61,394 bases of DNA, taken from Paramacrobiotus metropolitanus. Lineage: Eukaryota; Tardigrada; Eutardigrada; Parachela; Macrobiotidae. The notes below the pieces were generated by a model. The model made no database searches. It was given only the letters and a program-made list of their open reading frames with translations, and was not told the DNA's origin. The stretch lies in NCBI RefSeq assembly GCF_019649055.1, contig NW_026570525.1:1-61394 (forward strand), read 5' to 3'. This document shows, in pieces, positions 42,630-53,849 of the stretch. The position numbers and the translations under genes are program-made. The first letter of the stretch is position 1, and every line of letters begins with the position of its first letter.

Positions 42630-43316
42630 GCAGAAAAAAGCAGACCAGATTGTTTTCTCTATACTGCAAACTATCTTGATGCCTGAATCGCAGCCCGCTG
42701 CCCTTGTAGATGTTTTCGTGTTATGCAAAGCCAGTTTACTACATTTGAACTACTCAAAACTGAATAAATTAACGTTTAAGAGCTCGGCAGGATAACAAAA
42801 TTTGTTAGCCCAGTCCGACGTTCGAGTATTATTAATGAACGCAGTCAGAATTAATGAACGCAGTAAATATTCTTGTAATTATTATGTTATTTGTGCAGTT
42901 TTTTTGCTTTTCTGCATCATTATTTTATAATTATGTACTTTGTACTTATGAAGCATATAATAGTTATACTGTGTATGGAAACAATGCAGTAACGCGCAAC
43001 TCCGCGTTATTCCGGATACACCTGTGCTGCACTGTACACTTACAGAGCGATTATCCCGATCTTGTGCACGATTAATAAAAACTAAAATGCGTTACAATAA
43101 GTTAGGATAATAAGAAACCATCGTGCAGCTGTACATGCAGCCCGCTGTTCTTTTAAGTGTTTTATTAGACAGCAAGAAAACGTCCTCACTGACGCGTCGT
43201 TGCCGTAAAATATTGTACACTCCCGGTTCGGCATAACACGCTACCGTGGTTCCCGAATGCAGCAATTGTCTAGATTTATATACTAAGCATTTCATTGTAC
43301 CTATATATTTATTTAG
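42630..43316. other. No supported gene
   Basis: A short plus-strand frame at 42595-42795 looks mildly protein-like (QIVFSILQTILMPESQPAAL) but has no splice or start support. Confidence 0.3.
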
Positions 43317-43633
43317 CTACTGATTTTTATTTGTTCGGTTTCTAACGTATTTATTTAACTGCTCCATTAGGGATTTTTTCTCTGCATCGAGTCTCGCGCT
43401 AATCTCCAGCGAGCCGGTCGTGCTGCGCTCCTCCAGGACGGCAACAAGCAGTTTCGCGGCCATCTTTAAGTGATAGGAGGCGCTCCCGAAAGTTACTGGT
43501 GTGGCTGCATTGGTATCAGCACCCGGCACCCGAGCTTCCGTGTTCCACAAAAAATGGTGACCTTCGCCATAATCGCTGCCCTCTGGATAGTCATATTCCC
43601 TTTCCCGGTTAAACCAATTAATTTTGACAATTA
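43317..43633 (-). CDS. Possible terminal exon of an unidentified gene
   Basis: The minus strand has a consensus acceptor (TTTCACAAAGTAACAG) near 43634, followed by an open frame to a TAG at 43317. It reads GSDYGEGHHFLWNTEARVPG, then ASYHLKMAAKLLVAVLEERS and helical sequence to the end. The composition looks coding, and GC is higher than the surroundings. I recognise no family and could not find upstream exons, so a processed fragment is also possible. Confidence 0.35.
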
Positions 43634-43644
43634 GGCACAATATC

Positions 43645-44840
43645 TGTTACTTTGTGAAAGTTTTTAATGGACACCTCGCTGCTATTAACAAGTAACGGTC
43701 ATATTTTTGTTAGTTTGTTCAAAAACAAACCTGTATTCGAGCGTTATGGCTATCGCGTTTGTGTATTTTATGTAATGTTTTCCCGGCGATTCGATGAAGT
43801 TTAAAAGTTGTGAATGCCTAATCATGCCACGAAAAACTGGCCCAGAATAATGACTTCGAATGTTGCGCACTGTTTTCCGAAAGGCTATCCCAGACGAAAA
43901 TTCAGCAATGATGTTTGACGCTCGGTGCTCTCAAGTCTCAGTAAGCTCGTCGTGGAGAAAATGTATCTTTGAAGAAAAGAAAATCGCAGCCGGCAGAAAA
44001 AAAGGCCAGCAAAACATCGTGTGTACCGCCGAATCTTTCCTCTTCCCGCAGTAAGGGTATCCTCGCCAAGGTCAAGATCGCTGTGTTCAAGCCCAATTTA
44101 GAATCTCAACTATAAGCTGGATCAGAGACCGAGGATTTCGCTACTGCTTGGATGGGAAGGCAAACATGGATGCGCATAATTTTGCTAACCAAATTTTATC
44201 CGACGCTGAAAAATATATTGAATAATGCAAAATCAACAGGAAACCGTTATAGACCTAAGTCACCTAATGCTCGCATTCCAGTTGGTAGAAATTTTAACGC
44301 AGCGACAAGTGGAATCTGGGCTTTTGGCCCCGGCCAGCACTTACGTAGGATCTGTGAATAAATGTCTGTGAAATCGTAAAAAGAAATTTTTGGGCCTGTC
44401 GATTAATAAATGTCCGCTTATGCAGTCTTGTGCCATTAACGCCACAAAATGCTCACATGTGCGGTAGTGCTTGCTGCTGAATGCGGTCCGAATTGTTGGA
44501 TTTGGTGAGAAAGTTTTTAAATACTATATCGATCTAAAATGCAGCTTTCCCTTATATGCCCTTCATAACCCCAATCTAGCCAAAGGGCTATCATTTTGGT
44601 GATACTGATTGTGACTTTTGTGGCACGACAAACTGTACTGGTGCGGGCATGTTTGCCAGAAGGTTCACATACAGGTACAGGTAGGTTCTGTAGTTGCTGA
44701 TCTTCCTAGCTTTTTGATCCTAGGTTTTTTTTGTTATATGGCCCCTGTCAGAGCAGAAGGCTCTGCACTCAGGACAGCCGCCCCATTCGCCGTCTACCTG
44801 GTTGGCTCAAGCTCAAGCACAAATATCTTGATCTCAGCCA
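43645..44840. other. No supported gene
   Basis: Only short unconvincing frames. Confidence 0.3.
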
Positions 44841-44843
44841 ACA

Positions 44844-45165
44844 ACGGCGATGGCACAGTTGCTGTGCTACGTGGATCACACACTCGGTAGCCAGCGGTTC
44901 GATTCCGCTCCCTCGCCATTTTTCAGAATTTCCTCAACAGGAAATTCTTTCGGACTTCATCTGGCCGCCCTCCCTTCGCTGGGATACCCACGGACAGCCG
45001 TCTTTATGGCAGCCTCTGAGACCCCAATGTCTGGTGGCCGAAATGGGTGTCCTGCAGGATATGTCAAGACTGTGATTGGCAAAACGGCCCCACGGACCCA
45101 CGGACACGCAGACGCTTTGGGGTCCATGCCCTGCGGCCTTTTCACCAAAAACGAAAACCTTAATG
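44844..45165 (+). repeat. tRNA-derived SINE or tRNA pseudogene
   Basis: A-box-like TGGCACAGTTGC (44851-44862) and B-box GGTTCGATTCC (44896-44906) lie 45 nt apart, as in tRNA genes. The T arm is a perfect 5-bp stem with TTCGATT loop. The acceptor (GGCGATGG with CCCTCGCC) pairs with one mismatch but is displaced, and the anticodon arm is poor, so it is not a working tRNA. GC-richer unique sequence follows to about 45165, suggesting a SINE body. Confidence 0.4.
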
Positions 45166-45179
45166 TCTTATAATCATAT

Positions 45180-45831
45180 TGGCGACGAAGAACACACGGG
45201 AATACTGACTATCAAGTAAACAGGTGACCTTTCTAAGAATGCCGCCGGTATTATTAAATGCAAAAACTTACACTACATTTGATAGCAAATACTTCCGTGA
45301 ATATGCACAAGTGGTGGTAGTGACCGACGCACAAACACCGCGAGTTACATATAGCGTGAATATATACGGTCACACTGCAGGTGTGCATCCGGTAACAAAT
45401 AGCACCGCAAATACGTGCATTTCGTGACCGGCGCAGGAACATCACATTTTCCATTAGCACTAAACACAAAACCTCCGCTACGCTTCAGTCGATTACCTAA
45501 ATTACTCTTACTTAGCGGTTTCCGTTATTTGTGGAATTGGAATTTAATATTAATTACAGATAAATTACTAATAAATTACGAATTACAGATAAATTCGAAA
45601 AATCCTTTTTTTATGCTGCTAAATGTTTGTATGATTCCTAGGTTTTCTTATCCGCTGGACTATCCTTAGGTTCAGAGTTCTGCAGTTCTCAATTAGCAGT
45701 AGCATATTGGACTGCGCAAGCGGGGATATGAAACGGAAAACTGGCATCGTGCTTTACCTATGCACCAGTAACCCGATCTGACCGCTCATTCTGGCTGTCT
45801 AGCTGGTATAAACCGCAAACAACAATACGCT
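45180..45831. other. No supported gene
   Basis: Presumed 3' flank of the Kelch gene; nothing recognised. Confidence 0.3.
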
Positions 45832-48078
45832 TTACGATTTCTTTATGGTGAGTGTGACGCATCCAAACGCGCTCCTTGCCTTGGGTAGCCGTACATCTTG
45901 CATGACCCATAAATCCGACGTTTCATCGTATATTTCAGTGGAACTTTCGTATTCATCGTCATGACCTCCTAATGCGTAAATTTGTCCATTAATAACCGAA
46001 ATTCCGGGAAAACTACGCTTCGTGTTCATTGCGCCTGAAAAGAGTTTCGAATAACTTTCCCAATGTTTCAGATTCCAACACATCAAACGTGACAAGTGAA
46101 ACAGACTTTGTTGAGTCTGCTTAAAACTTAGTTGAAACTTGAAAGCTAACTGTGTAGCATTGAAAAATTCTTACATGTTGTGATCCATCGATCTGCACGG
46201 GGATCATATGCTTCAACATAAGAAAGACTGTCACCATCCTCGCCTTCCGTTCCCCCTGAAATTGATCTTCAAGAAAGACGAAATAGCACAGCATGCACGC
46301 TTAATTAAAGCTGCGTACCTATGACATATAATAAACCGTGCTGACCAACGCACGCCGAAACAAAATAACGGGCCCAGGGCATGTTTGCTAGTTGACTCCA
46401 GGAATTTTTGACTGGATCGTAGCAGAAAGCCGATTTTGATGATTCTTCGTTTGATACCCCTCCACCGAATACATATATCCGACCATTGAACGTTACGACA
46501 CCAAAACCTGCGAGCGGGATTGGTAAGTCGGCCACTGCCTCCTATCGATCTTCCGCAAGAATGTACCGTTCTACCGTCGGTATGAATTGCACTGATTCAT
46601 CAGTGCCAGTCATCCCGCCGATAGCATAAACGGCCCCATTAAGAAATGCAGCGCCGTGGCCACATCGTGCAGTCTGCATTCCCGCTCTTTCTTCCCATTC
46701 GTTTAGGAGAGGGTCGTACTGATAAACCTCTCTGTAAGTGAAGCCTTTTTCTCACTGAACCCGCCGCATAAAAGCAGCTTTTCCCCGTCTAATTTGACAA
46801 AACCAGAGTACCAAACGGCGCATGGCAAGCTCCTTAAAGTTGACCATGTTGAATTAGAGGGATCAAAACAGTCAACGTCCTGCACTTCACCATCTGGGTT
46901 CGTCCCTCCGATGCACACAATACCCTTCGGCAAAACATTTCGTTAATGAAGAGATTTAGAAAGAACAATGTGCCAAAATTTAAATCTGGATTAGTTACAG
47001 TAGTTGATCATATACCTTTTATGTACCGTAAGAATTACGCGGTCGGGACTGTAAGTGATCCTCATCGGCTTGGACATACTGAAGTTCAGATAAATCAGCA
47101 GAATCATCCCAATTCTTGTCACAAAATCTATCTCTAGTTGCATTCACCATGGCAGAAATAAAATGCCGGACAGATGGTGGACGCAGAAACGGTTGCCGAA
47201 TAAATTTCCGAATCTCGTGCATGTGGGCTCGCCGATTAAGAAGGTCATGGTCTCGCCAGCGGATAACGGCTGATAGTACGTCGTCCTCGTTGGCGACAGA
47301 CAAATCATCGGCAGTGATAACCCCGATTATCTGTTTCAACAACAAACCCCGATAAGATAGCCTATAAAAATTTTGGAGATACAAGAAGCAATGAAGTCAC
47401 GATTGTGTCCTACCTTATCTTTATCGAGTTCTAAAAATTCTCCATCACTGAAAATTTCAATAAAATTTTGCAAAAGTAATTCTTTGGCACGTGCGACAAA
47501 ACTGGGCTTGTAACTCTCGCAGTGGAGTGAGCAAAATACCCTCAGGCAATTTTTCTTATCGAGCTGATGCTCTAAAAATTCGAAGCATGTTTCAGCTAAG
47601 GTAAGGACATCCCAGAAAATGGCAGCAGCAAGGATATCGTGGACGTTCGAGGCGTCAATTACGATTGGAAAGGAGTATAAATATTCGATCAACCTAAATT
47701 AGAACGCAGCTGGTACAGAACACATGGTAGCGTCAGGAAATCGGATCTGGACAAATTCTGAACTCACGTTTTAAGAATACTAAATGGAATATTTTTCAGG
47801 CAAACTTCGTCTTCGTGGCACTCCCTCATGCCGATGGAAAACATTGTCCGGAAATATGAGCTGTGTGCGCTGACGATATTGCGGTGGCAAGGAATGCCTT
47901 CGCACGCATTGTCCATCCCTTTAAGTGTCACATCGCACATAATTTGATTAGTCAGCATATCCTGGATCGCTTGGCTAAAGTGGGTGTGAGGCATCTCCGT
48001 TCGCACAGAATCACAAGTTTGTGGAGGCGCATCGGTGGCCGTTTGTTCGCCGTCGACTCGATCCACGCCGGATGCCAT
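45832..48078 (-). pseudogene. BTB-BACK-Kelch (KLHL-type) gene with nonsense codon and frame break
   Basis: KLHL proteins are substrate adaptors of CUL3 ubiquitin ligases. Exons (minus): 48078-47768 (BTB start; CDVTLKGMDNACEGIPCHRN), 47693-47414 (BTB end), 47332-about 47050 (BACK; ITADDLSVANEDDVLSAVIR), 46924-46319, 46255-46175 and 46034-45832 (Kelch blades; VINGQIYALGGHDDEYESST). Most junctions have GT-AG and correct phase; the third to fourth is unresolved. In the large Kelch exon the frame changes at an A5 run (46746-46750). An in-frame TAG at 46542-46544 replaces the Trp expected after the DR of a blade (ILAEDR then stop, then EAVADLPIPLAG). Probably a pseudogene, unless these are sequence errors. 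An alternative start lies upstream at 48330. Confidence 0.75.
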
Positions 48079-48485
48079 AACTGAATTTTTGCCTGATACT
48101 GTCTGCAAAGCGGAAACGGTATTACTCAACAAGTTATTGCTGGAAGCAACAATCGGTATGGTATTTATAGCGAAACCTGCATTCTTCTGTGGGTGCAGCA
48201 ATACTGACACTGTTGGTAAACTGGTAATGCGATCAACGACGCCAAAGAAAACACTTTTGTAAAACAATGCAAAGGATGCACGCTTTATGTTTAACACATT
48301 ATCACATAATATATCAGTGCAGGTACACACACTGCGCTAACTTATCAGAAGCAGGCAAGCTCATATTATGAGTAGGTACACATAACTCAAAGAAAATTGT
48401 CCGATGATGCGATAATGGGCCACGCATCACTTACGATATGTGGGTGTCCAAACGATACGATACGGTAGAATATAATTATATGTAT

Positions 48486-48729
48486 TATAACGCGGGGCCA
48501 TATGGGCGCCACGCGTATCTTCTACAGCGAACAGCGTGAACCCGGATGAGGCTTTATTGCCGAATCTAATGCGCACCGTGGCGCAGCAACACCAAAACTA
48601 ATGAGGAAGGATCCTGCAGCCAGTGCAACTGTGCTGCAGGTCCGTCAAAACAGCGCAGCAATGTGCGGGGGGGAAATCCCCAGAAACAGCGAATAGCTAC
48701 TCAGGAGGGCGGGGCGTCCCGCCCTTACA
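48486..48729 (-). repeat. 3' LTR of the TRIM element
   Basis: Same sequence as 49550-49793 over 244 bp by eye; the polypurine tract complement CCCCTTTT follows at 48730. Confidence 0.85.
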
Positions 48730-49549
48730 CCCCTTTTGCAGGCATCGCTACGTCCTCGGAGCGAAATCTCCCAGGATTCGGAGGATCCGCACCCCCCCGC
48801 CGGTTCGGCTCATGTTGGGTTCCGGGTCAGTTCGGTCCGGTTCGGGCGGTTAATCCGGTCGGCTCGGTTCCAGTTTGGTCGGCTCAAATCCGGTTCGGCT
48901 CAGGTTGGGTTCCGGGTCAGGTCGGCTCCGGTTCGGTCCGAGTCAACCGTCTGGGTCAACGCACTGTCGCGCCAGATCCAGGGTCCAACCCGGAAACGGG
49001 TGAATTCCGTAGTTTCTTCAGCAAAGGAAAGGTCACGTTCTGGGAAATTTGGGCAGGGTTTGGGGTCTATGTGGCCCGTGACCCTGCAAAAAAACAAAGC
49101 ACGCAAATCCGCGGTGAAATCCACTGCTCCGTCCGGGGATGTCGCCGTCCCAGGAAGTTCGGGCAGTGTTTTGGTGGGGGAATTCTTCGGCGTGGTGCTG
49201 GTGGTCGATCCGTGCCGTTGGGATCGGAGTTGGTGCTGTTGGCGGTGTATCCGTTATGGTTTCCCGCTGGTCCGGGTCGCGTTCGCCGTCGGCATCGCAG
49301 GAGGCAATTCTCGCTCCACGGCATCGCAGGAGGCGTTTCTCGCTCCGCGGCATCTCCGTCCAGTTTGGGAGGCATGTCGTCGCGGGAGGCGTCCATCTCC
49401 GTCAGTTGGGAGAGGAATCCGTCACGTTCCGCGAGAATGGGGGGGGCGTTTGTAGCTCCACACCCAGGGGTTAAATTGGCTCAAATAATCAGAGGAGCCG
49501 TGCGCGGGCAGCGTGCACGGCCTGGCTCGTAACCAACGATCTGCTACCA

Positions 49550-49793
49550 TATAACGCGGGGCCATATGGGCGCCACGCGTATCTTCTACAGCGAACAGCG
49601 TGAACCCGGATGAGGCTTTATTGCCGAATCTAATGCGCACCGTGGCGCAGCAACACCAAAACTAATGAGGAAGGATCCTGCAGCCAGTGCAACTGTGCTG
49701 CAGGTCCGTCAAAACAGCGCAGCAATGTGCGGGGGGGAAATCCCCAGAAACAGCGAATAGCTACTCAGGAGGGCGGGGCGTCCCGCCCTTACA
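49550..49793 (-). repeat. 5' LTR of the TRIM element
   Basis: Same sequence as 48486-48729; flanked inside by the tRNA-Met-type primer site. Confidence 0.85.
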
Positions 49794-49797
49794 GTAT

Positions 49798-50249
49798 ATA
49801 ACGCGTGCGCGGTTGTACATAAAAACAAAATTATAATTTTGAGCAATTTCCACTTTCCGTTTTAGTGTTCTGGAATAGGGATGATATCATTTTAATGTTC
49901 AGGAAAATAAGAACAGCCGCATAATTTATAACTGAACGCATAATATAATATAATATAATTCACAGCCGCATAATATAATTCACAGCGTGCCAAACGCATG
50001 AAAGTGTCGCTAGGTTGAAACAAAAAGCATACGGGCAAAATTCTTATTGTACAGGTACTGCAGTAGAAAATCGTTAATTACAATTAATTTCCTTAATTTT
50101 CAGTCAGCATTAACAATTATTTTTGCTTTCGGCGTTTACATTATCGCTCTTGGCGTGTGCCTTGAAGTACTGAAGACAACATTATGATTGTATGCCACAA
50201 AACCGCTTTGTCTATAAGTATTACATTTGGTTTTTTTGTGGCAATCTAT
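49798..50249. other. No gene; short AT tandem repeat
   Basis: An ATAAT tandem run near 49940-49980 with a repeated TTCACAGCCGCATAATATAA; otherwise nothing. Confidence 0.4.
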
Positions 50250-50850
50250 TTAAAATACGTAAACGTCGATCTGATAACAGAGCCGACTCCGGGACAAGTC
50301 GTTGCGACATTTGGTCATGAGAAGCGGTGAGCTTGACCGTCTTCGGACGGTTAGAGGGAGGGCGTTTGGCCGTGAGAACGTTTCGTCTAAGGACAATTCG
50401 CTTTTGTGACGGATACTCATATACCGTTGTTCTTGTGACTGTAAGATTGCAGCAGTCGAAATCATTTAATCGTTTAATTGTTTAATGAAAACGTCTCAAA
50501 ATTCAGGTTTACTTTTGAACCGTATTTAACCTGCGATGAAAGGGCAATCATGCAATCTAAAAACTTTTTATTCGAACTAAAACTTATTTATTCTCAAAAC
50601 TGCTTATTCGAACATGTCCGTTGAACCGCCCCAAAAAAATGCCCTACGAAGGGAGCGCGTGGTGCGTGCTGCCTCCCACATTTTCATTTAAAATGACAAC
50701 AGTAACTGCAGGAAAACGCCTACAAAAAATTGCAATTAAAAGACCAGCCGGAAATAAATAAGCATGAGAATTAGATACCAGCCAACGAAAAAAAATTAAG
50801 GGAAATTACAAACATTTCATAAGCGCCGTTTCTCATTCGACGCCGTTAAA
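50250..50850 (-). repeat. Dispersed repeat, copy B (inverted relative to 42050-42620)
   Basis: Reverse-complement similarity to copy A, with blocks such as AAGTCGTTGCGACATTTGGT (near 50300) and AACAGTAACTGCAGG (near 50700). Diverged, with small indels. Confidence 0.7.
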
Positions 50851-50859
50851 TAAAAATCT

Positions 50860-51885
50860 TCAAATAACTGGCCGTAACAAGCCGCGTGAAAAAACTTAAT
50901 ACAGTTATTCACTTTTGCGAATTGCAGTTCATTTCGAGTTTCCTACAGAAATTAACTTTGATTCCGGTACAATTTACCAGAAAACTTTTACTGGCGCGAT
51001 TTTTTTTCCAGTTATACTACGAACATGTTGCACGAACTGTTATACTGCTCCTTGCTGTGCAAACGTATGGAAATGTTTCCAAAGAAAACCACACTTGACC
51101 GAAGGAAGATGTACATAGTGTAAAGATTCTGGTCGAAACTTGCAATCACCTCTTTGCTGACTTCTCGTAAAAATTGACGGTTATACTGAGTGTAACAGGC
51201 AAGCGCGAGGAGATCACGAGTGTGCTTTATTGACAAATAAAGGGAACAATGCTGCGTAATAGCAGGGAAAGCAAAACAAAGCACTGATGGCTAAACAAGC
51301 AAGTGAATGCTAGAAAAGGCTCTTGAGCGTCCGTCAAGGCGTGAAAGAAGCAACTGGCGGCAAGCACGTGCTGTGTGCCATCAGCTGTGTGATGATGCGC
51401 AGACTGGACTCAATCCAACGCGAGCGTACGCTGAGTCATACAGCGAGAGAGGGACGAGAGAGCAAGTATGCTCAGTGTGTGCGCCGCATATATCCGCTTC
51501 AGCGGGTATGAGTGCAGTGCAGCAGCACACGTACGTACAGCGAGAGAGGCGATATGGCAAGCATGAGTGCTAATACGTCCATGGTGGGCCGTATGCACCA
51601 GGCGCAGTCGTGTGCCTCTGACATGCCTCTGGGCGGGAATCCGAGCTCCTGCGAAGGATGCTCCAACTCGGTACCGCACCAGTACCGCACAACTCTCCAG
51701 TCGGACCCAATGTGGGGTCGCTGGTACGCGTCCTCTAGCAGTGGGAGTCCGGTGTCTGGTTGACCGTCCCTCCTTCACTTCCGGACCCATGAGTGGAAGC
51801 CACTCACGGCCGAAAATCCGGAAGCCGCTCGGGCGTTTCGTTGGACCGGTGGTGCTTCTGTTGGCTGGCTTCTTGCTTCTGTTGG
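50860..51885. other. No supported gene
   Basis: Overlapping frames on both strands at 51307-51908 are GC-rich and repetitive (CAGCGAGAGAGG occurs near 51440 and 51540). No domain recognised. Confidence 0.35.
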
Positions 51886-52233
51886 TGACGGAGAGATCAG
51901 TACGATAGGAATAATTACCGTAATAATCTATCCTACCGACCTACTCAACGACAGAGTATGAGCTAATAATCTCAATGTGGCATAGCTAACGCGAAGCGAG
52001 AACTGCATCTCCGACGATATTTAATTAGAAACTCCGAAACTGCCAAAACTCGTCCTGAGAGAACTGATCCCCAAAGTACTGCCACTCACGGACTTATATA
52101 GACACGGCGCATCCGTGTAGAAACAACCAAAAGTAAATCCGAACACAAAAGAGAACGATCGAGAAGGTACAGCGAATAATAGAAAGTACGAGTCAAGCCG
52201 TCACTTTACGTACTGTACTGCTATATTCCGTCA
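51886..52233 (-). repeat. 3' LTR of the gypsy-like element
   Basis: 348 bp with inverted ends TGACGGA/TCCGTCA, same sequence as 55904-56251. Confidence 0.88.
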
Positions 52234-52742
52234 CCCCGCAAACGGCTTTTGGGGAACCCAACACAAAAAGAAAAGAACTGGAAAAACAGGAATAAAAAAC
52301 TAAATAAAATGAGTTCTCATGCTCACGACTGGGCAAAGGCGGGCATATCCATCCACCGTCCAAGAACGAATGACTGATCCTCCTCCACGGGTGACTGAAT
52401 GAGATGGAAAGTGAGGAGAGGATCCTTGACGGGATGGAGAACTGAGCGTAGGCCAGAAGACTGAGTAGGATGGCAGAACGGCAGTCGGAGATCGGAGTAC
52501 AAACAGGAAAACGTCGGAACGCAATAAATGAAGATTTTTAGTGGCAAAGTTAAATTTAATGTAAATCGCCGATGAAAAATTCAACGCAAAAAACATCCGC
52601 GATGGAGAAAATAAAAATAAAATAAAACACCACTTTGAAATTGCGAAATACCAGCAACTGCATGTATTCAGTCAGCATTGCAACTCAAGGCGGTTACCAA
52701 TGCGACTCAATCCGCAAACGTACAATCACCGTAAGACGGCAT
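52234..52742 (-). other. 3' untranslated part of the gypsy-like element
   Basis: No long frame on the sense strand with domain content; ends in the G-rich tract before the LTR. Confidence 0.5.
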
Positions 52743-53849
52743 TCAAAAGGGATATCTTGGGGAATAAATTCCCAGAAAATTTACAGGCGCATTTGGAAGT
52801 TCTTCAACCACACACGGTTTTTCGTCATACACCATTTTTACTTCCTGACCGTCAACTTCAGTTACTGCATTTTTAGAGTCCGCTAAAGTTTCATTTACGA
52901 TTTTAGGCTTTTCACAGTTGTCTGCGCCGATGCTACGACCAGCTAACTCATACCCATACTGAACTGAGTTCGTAGTACAAGGGCTTTCTCCCTGTGACTG
53001 CGTAAGGCCAATTTTAACTTTTTCAAACTGCGCTTCACCGCACTCTTCAGCTACGCATTCAATATCACGCACTTTAGCACAATCTGACACATTTTCAACA
53101 TTTCCAGTTACTTCAACGTTACCACATTTCAACAAAACATTTTCAATAGTTTTCACCATATTATGCCAGTAATACCGAGTGGTCAGATACTGTTGAACTG
53201 ACACTCCGCACGGTATTAATTCGTTTTCCACATATCGTTTGTGTACTGATTTTGTCAGTTGTTCTTGCCATTGTTTAGGCACTACAATTCTGTCAATTCC
53301 ATTACCAGAACGCTTTCGACAAAGCAAACCATTTATCACAACCATGTGATAAATTTCCTCATTTTGAAATTTATTTTTCGCTTTCACAGGATTTTTGTAC
53401 AAGTAATACCAATGTTTGATATCCTTGCACTTGCGCTGCTCGGCTTTCCAAAACTGTTCATTAACCAAATTTTCGGCCAATAAGGCTTTACCAGTATTAG
53501 TGGGCTTACCCCCGCAAACTTGACTAGACACAGTCGTTTGCGACGCATCGGGCGGTAGCTCATTGGGCACTGTTCGCCCCCGCAAACTTGAGTGCTGCAG
53601 CACTTTAGTTTCAACATTTTCAGGTAATTTTGAATCGCACTGAACAGTACGAATTTCCATTGACCGCATTTCAACCCGTTTCATATTGTACCGTTTCAAT
53701 ACTTCAGGCGGCGGTTCTTTCGTAACAGCTTTCCATTTGCCTTCAAATGTACAGTACTTTGCTGGGTGCAGCTCGTGACACTTAGAACAGATCGGCTGAC
53801 CACTGTCAGTTCGCCATTTATTCACATCAATTTCGACATTTCCAATCAT
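52743..53849 (-). CDS. Pol remnant: zinc knuckle plus integrase HHCC-like region, no protease/RT
   Basis: A 368-codon frame. Residues 20-32 read CSKCHELHPAKYC, a CCHC-type knuckle. Residues about 150-250 resemble the zinc-binding N-terminus of gypsy integrases: GLLCRKRSGN, IVVPKQWQEQLTKSVHKRYV, then TTRYYWHNMVKTIENVLLKC. The second His and final Cys of HHCC are replaced (PCGV instead of a GH-type site; KCGNVEV). No D(T/S)G protease, YxDD polymerase or DDE core is present. The tail is acidic and Val/Glu-rich without known domain. Its ATG overlaps the Gag stop as ATGA (53846-53849), suggesting coupled translation. Confidence 0.7.
   Translation of the reverse strand: MIGNVEIDVNKWRTDSGQPICSKCHELHPAKYCTFEGKWKAVTKEPPPEVLKRYNMKRVEMRSMEIRTVQCDSKLPENVETKVLQHSSLRGRTVPNELPPDASQTTVSSQVCGGKPTNTGKALLAENLVNEQFWKAEQRKCKDIKHWYYLYKNPVKAKNKFQNEEIYHMVVINGLLCRKRSGNGIDRIVVPKQWQEQLTKSVHKRYVENELIPCGVSVQQYLTTRYYWHNMVKTIENVLLKCGNVEVTGNVENVSDCAKVRDIECVAEECGEAQFEKVKIGLTQSQGESPCTTNSVQYGYELAGRSIGADNCEKPKIVNETLADSKNAVTEVDGQEVKMVYDEKPCVVEELPNAPVNFLGIYSPRYPF

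Larger units (their letters stand above)
48486..49793 (-). mobile_element. Miniature LTR retrotransposon (TRIM), 1308 bp
   Basis: Two 244-bp direct repeats (48486-48729 and 49550-49793) look identical over their length and are flanked by a 4-bp target duplication GTAT (48482-48485 and 49794-49797). On the minus strand the LTR begins TGTAAGGGCGGGAC. Directly after the 5' LTR comes TGGTAGCAGATCG, a primer-binding site for initiator tRNA-Met. Directly before the 3' LTR is the polypurine tract AAAAGGGG. The 820-bp interior has no gag-pol. A 289-codon plus-strand frame across it is antisense and GC-driven. Confidence 0.85.

Noticed and set aside
44844-44913. Functional tRNA gene
   Set aside because: Acceptor stem displaced and anticodon arm does not form a proper stem-loop with T33.
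48663-49532. 289-codon plus-strand Gly/Arg-rich protein
   Set aside because: It overlaps the LTR and interior of the TRIM in antisense; GC-driven, no domain.
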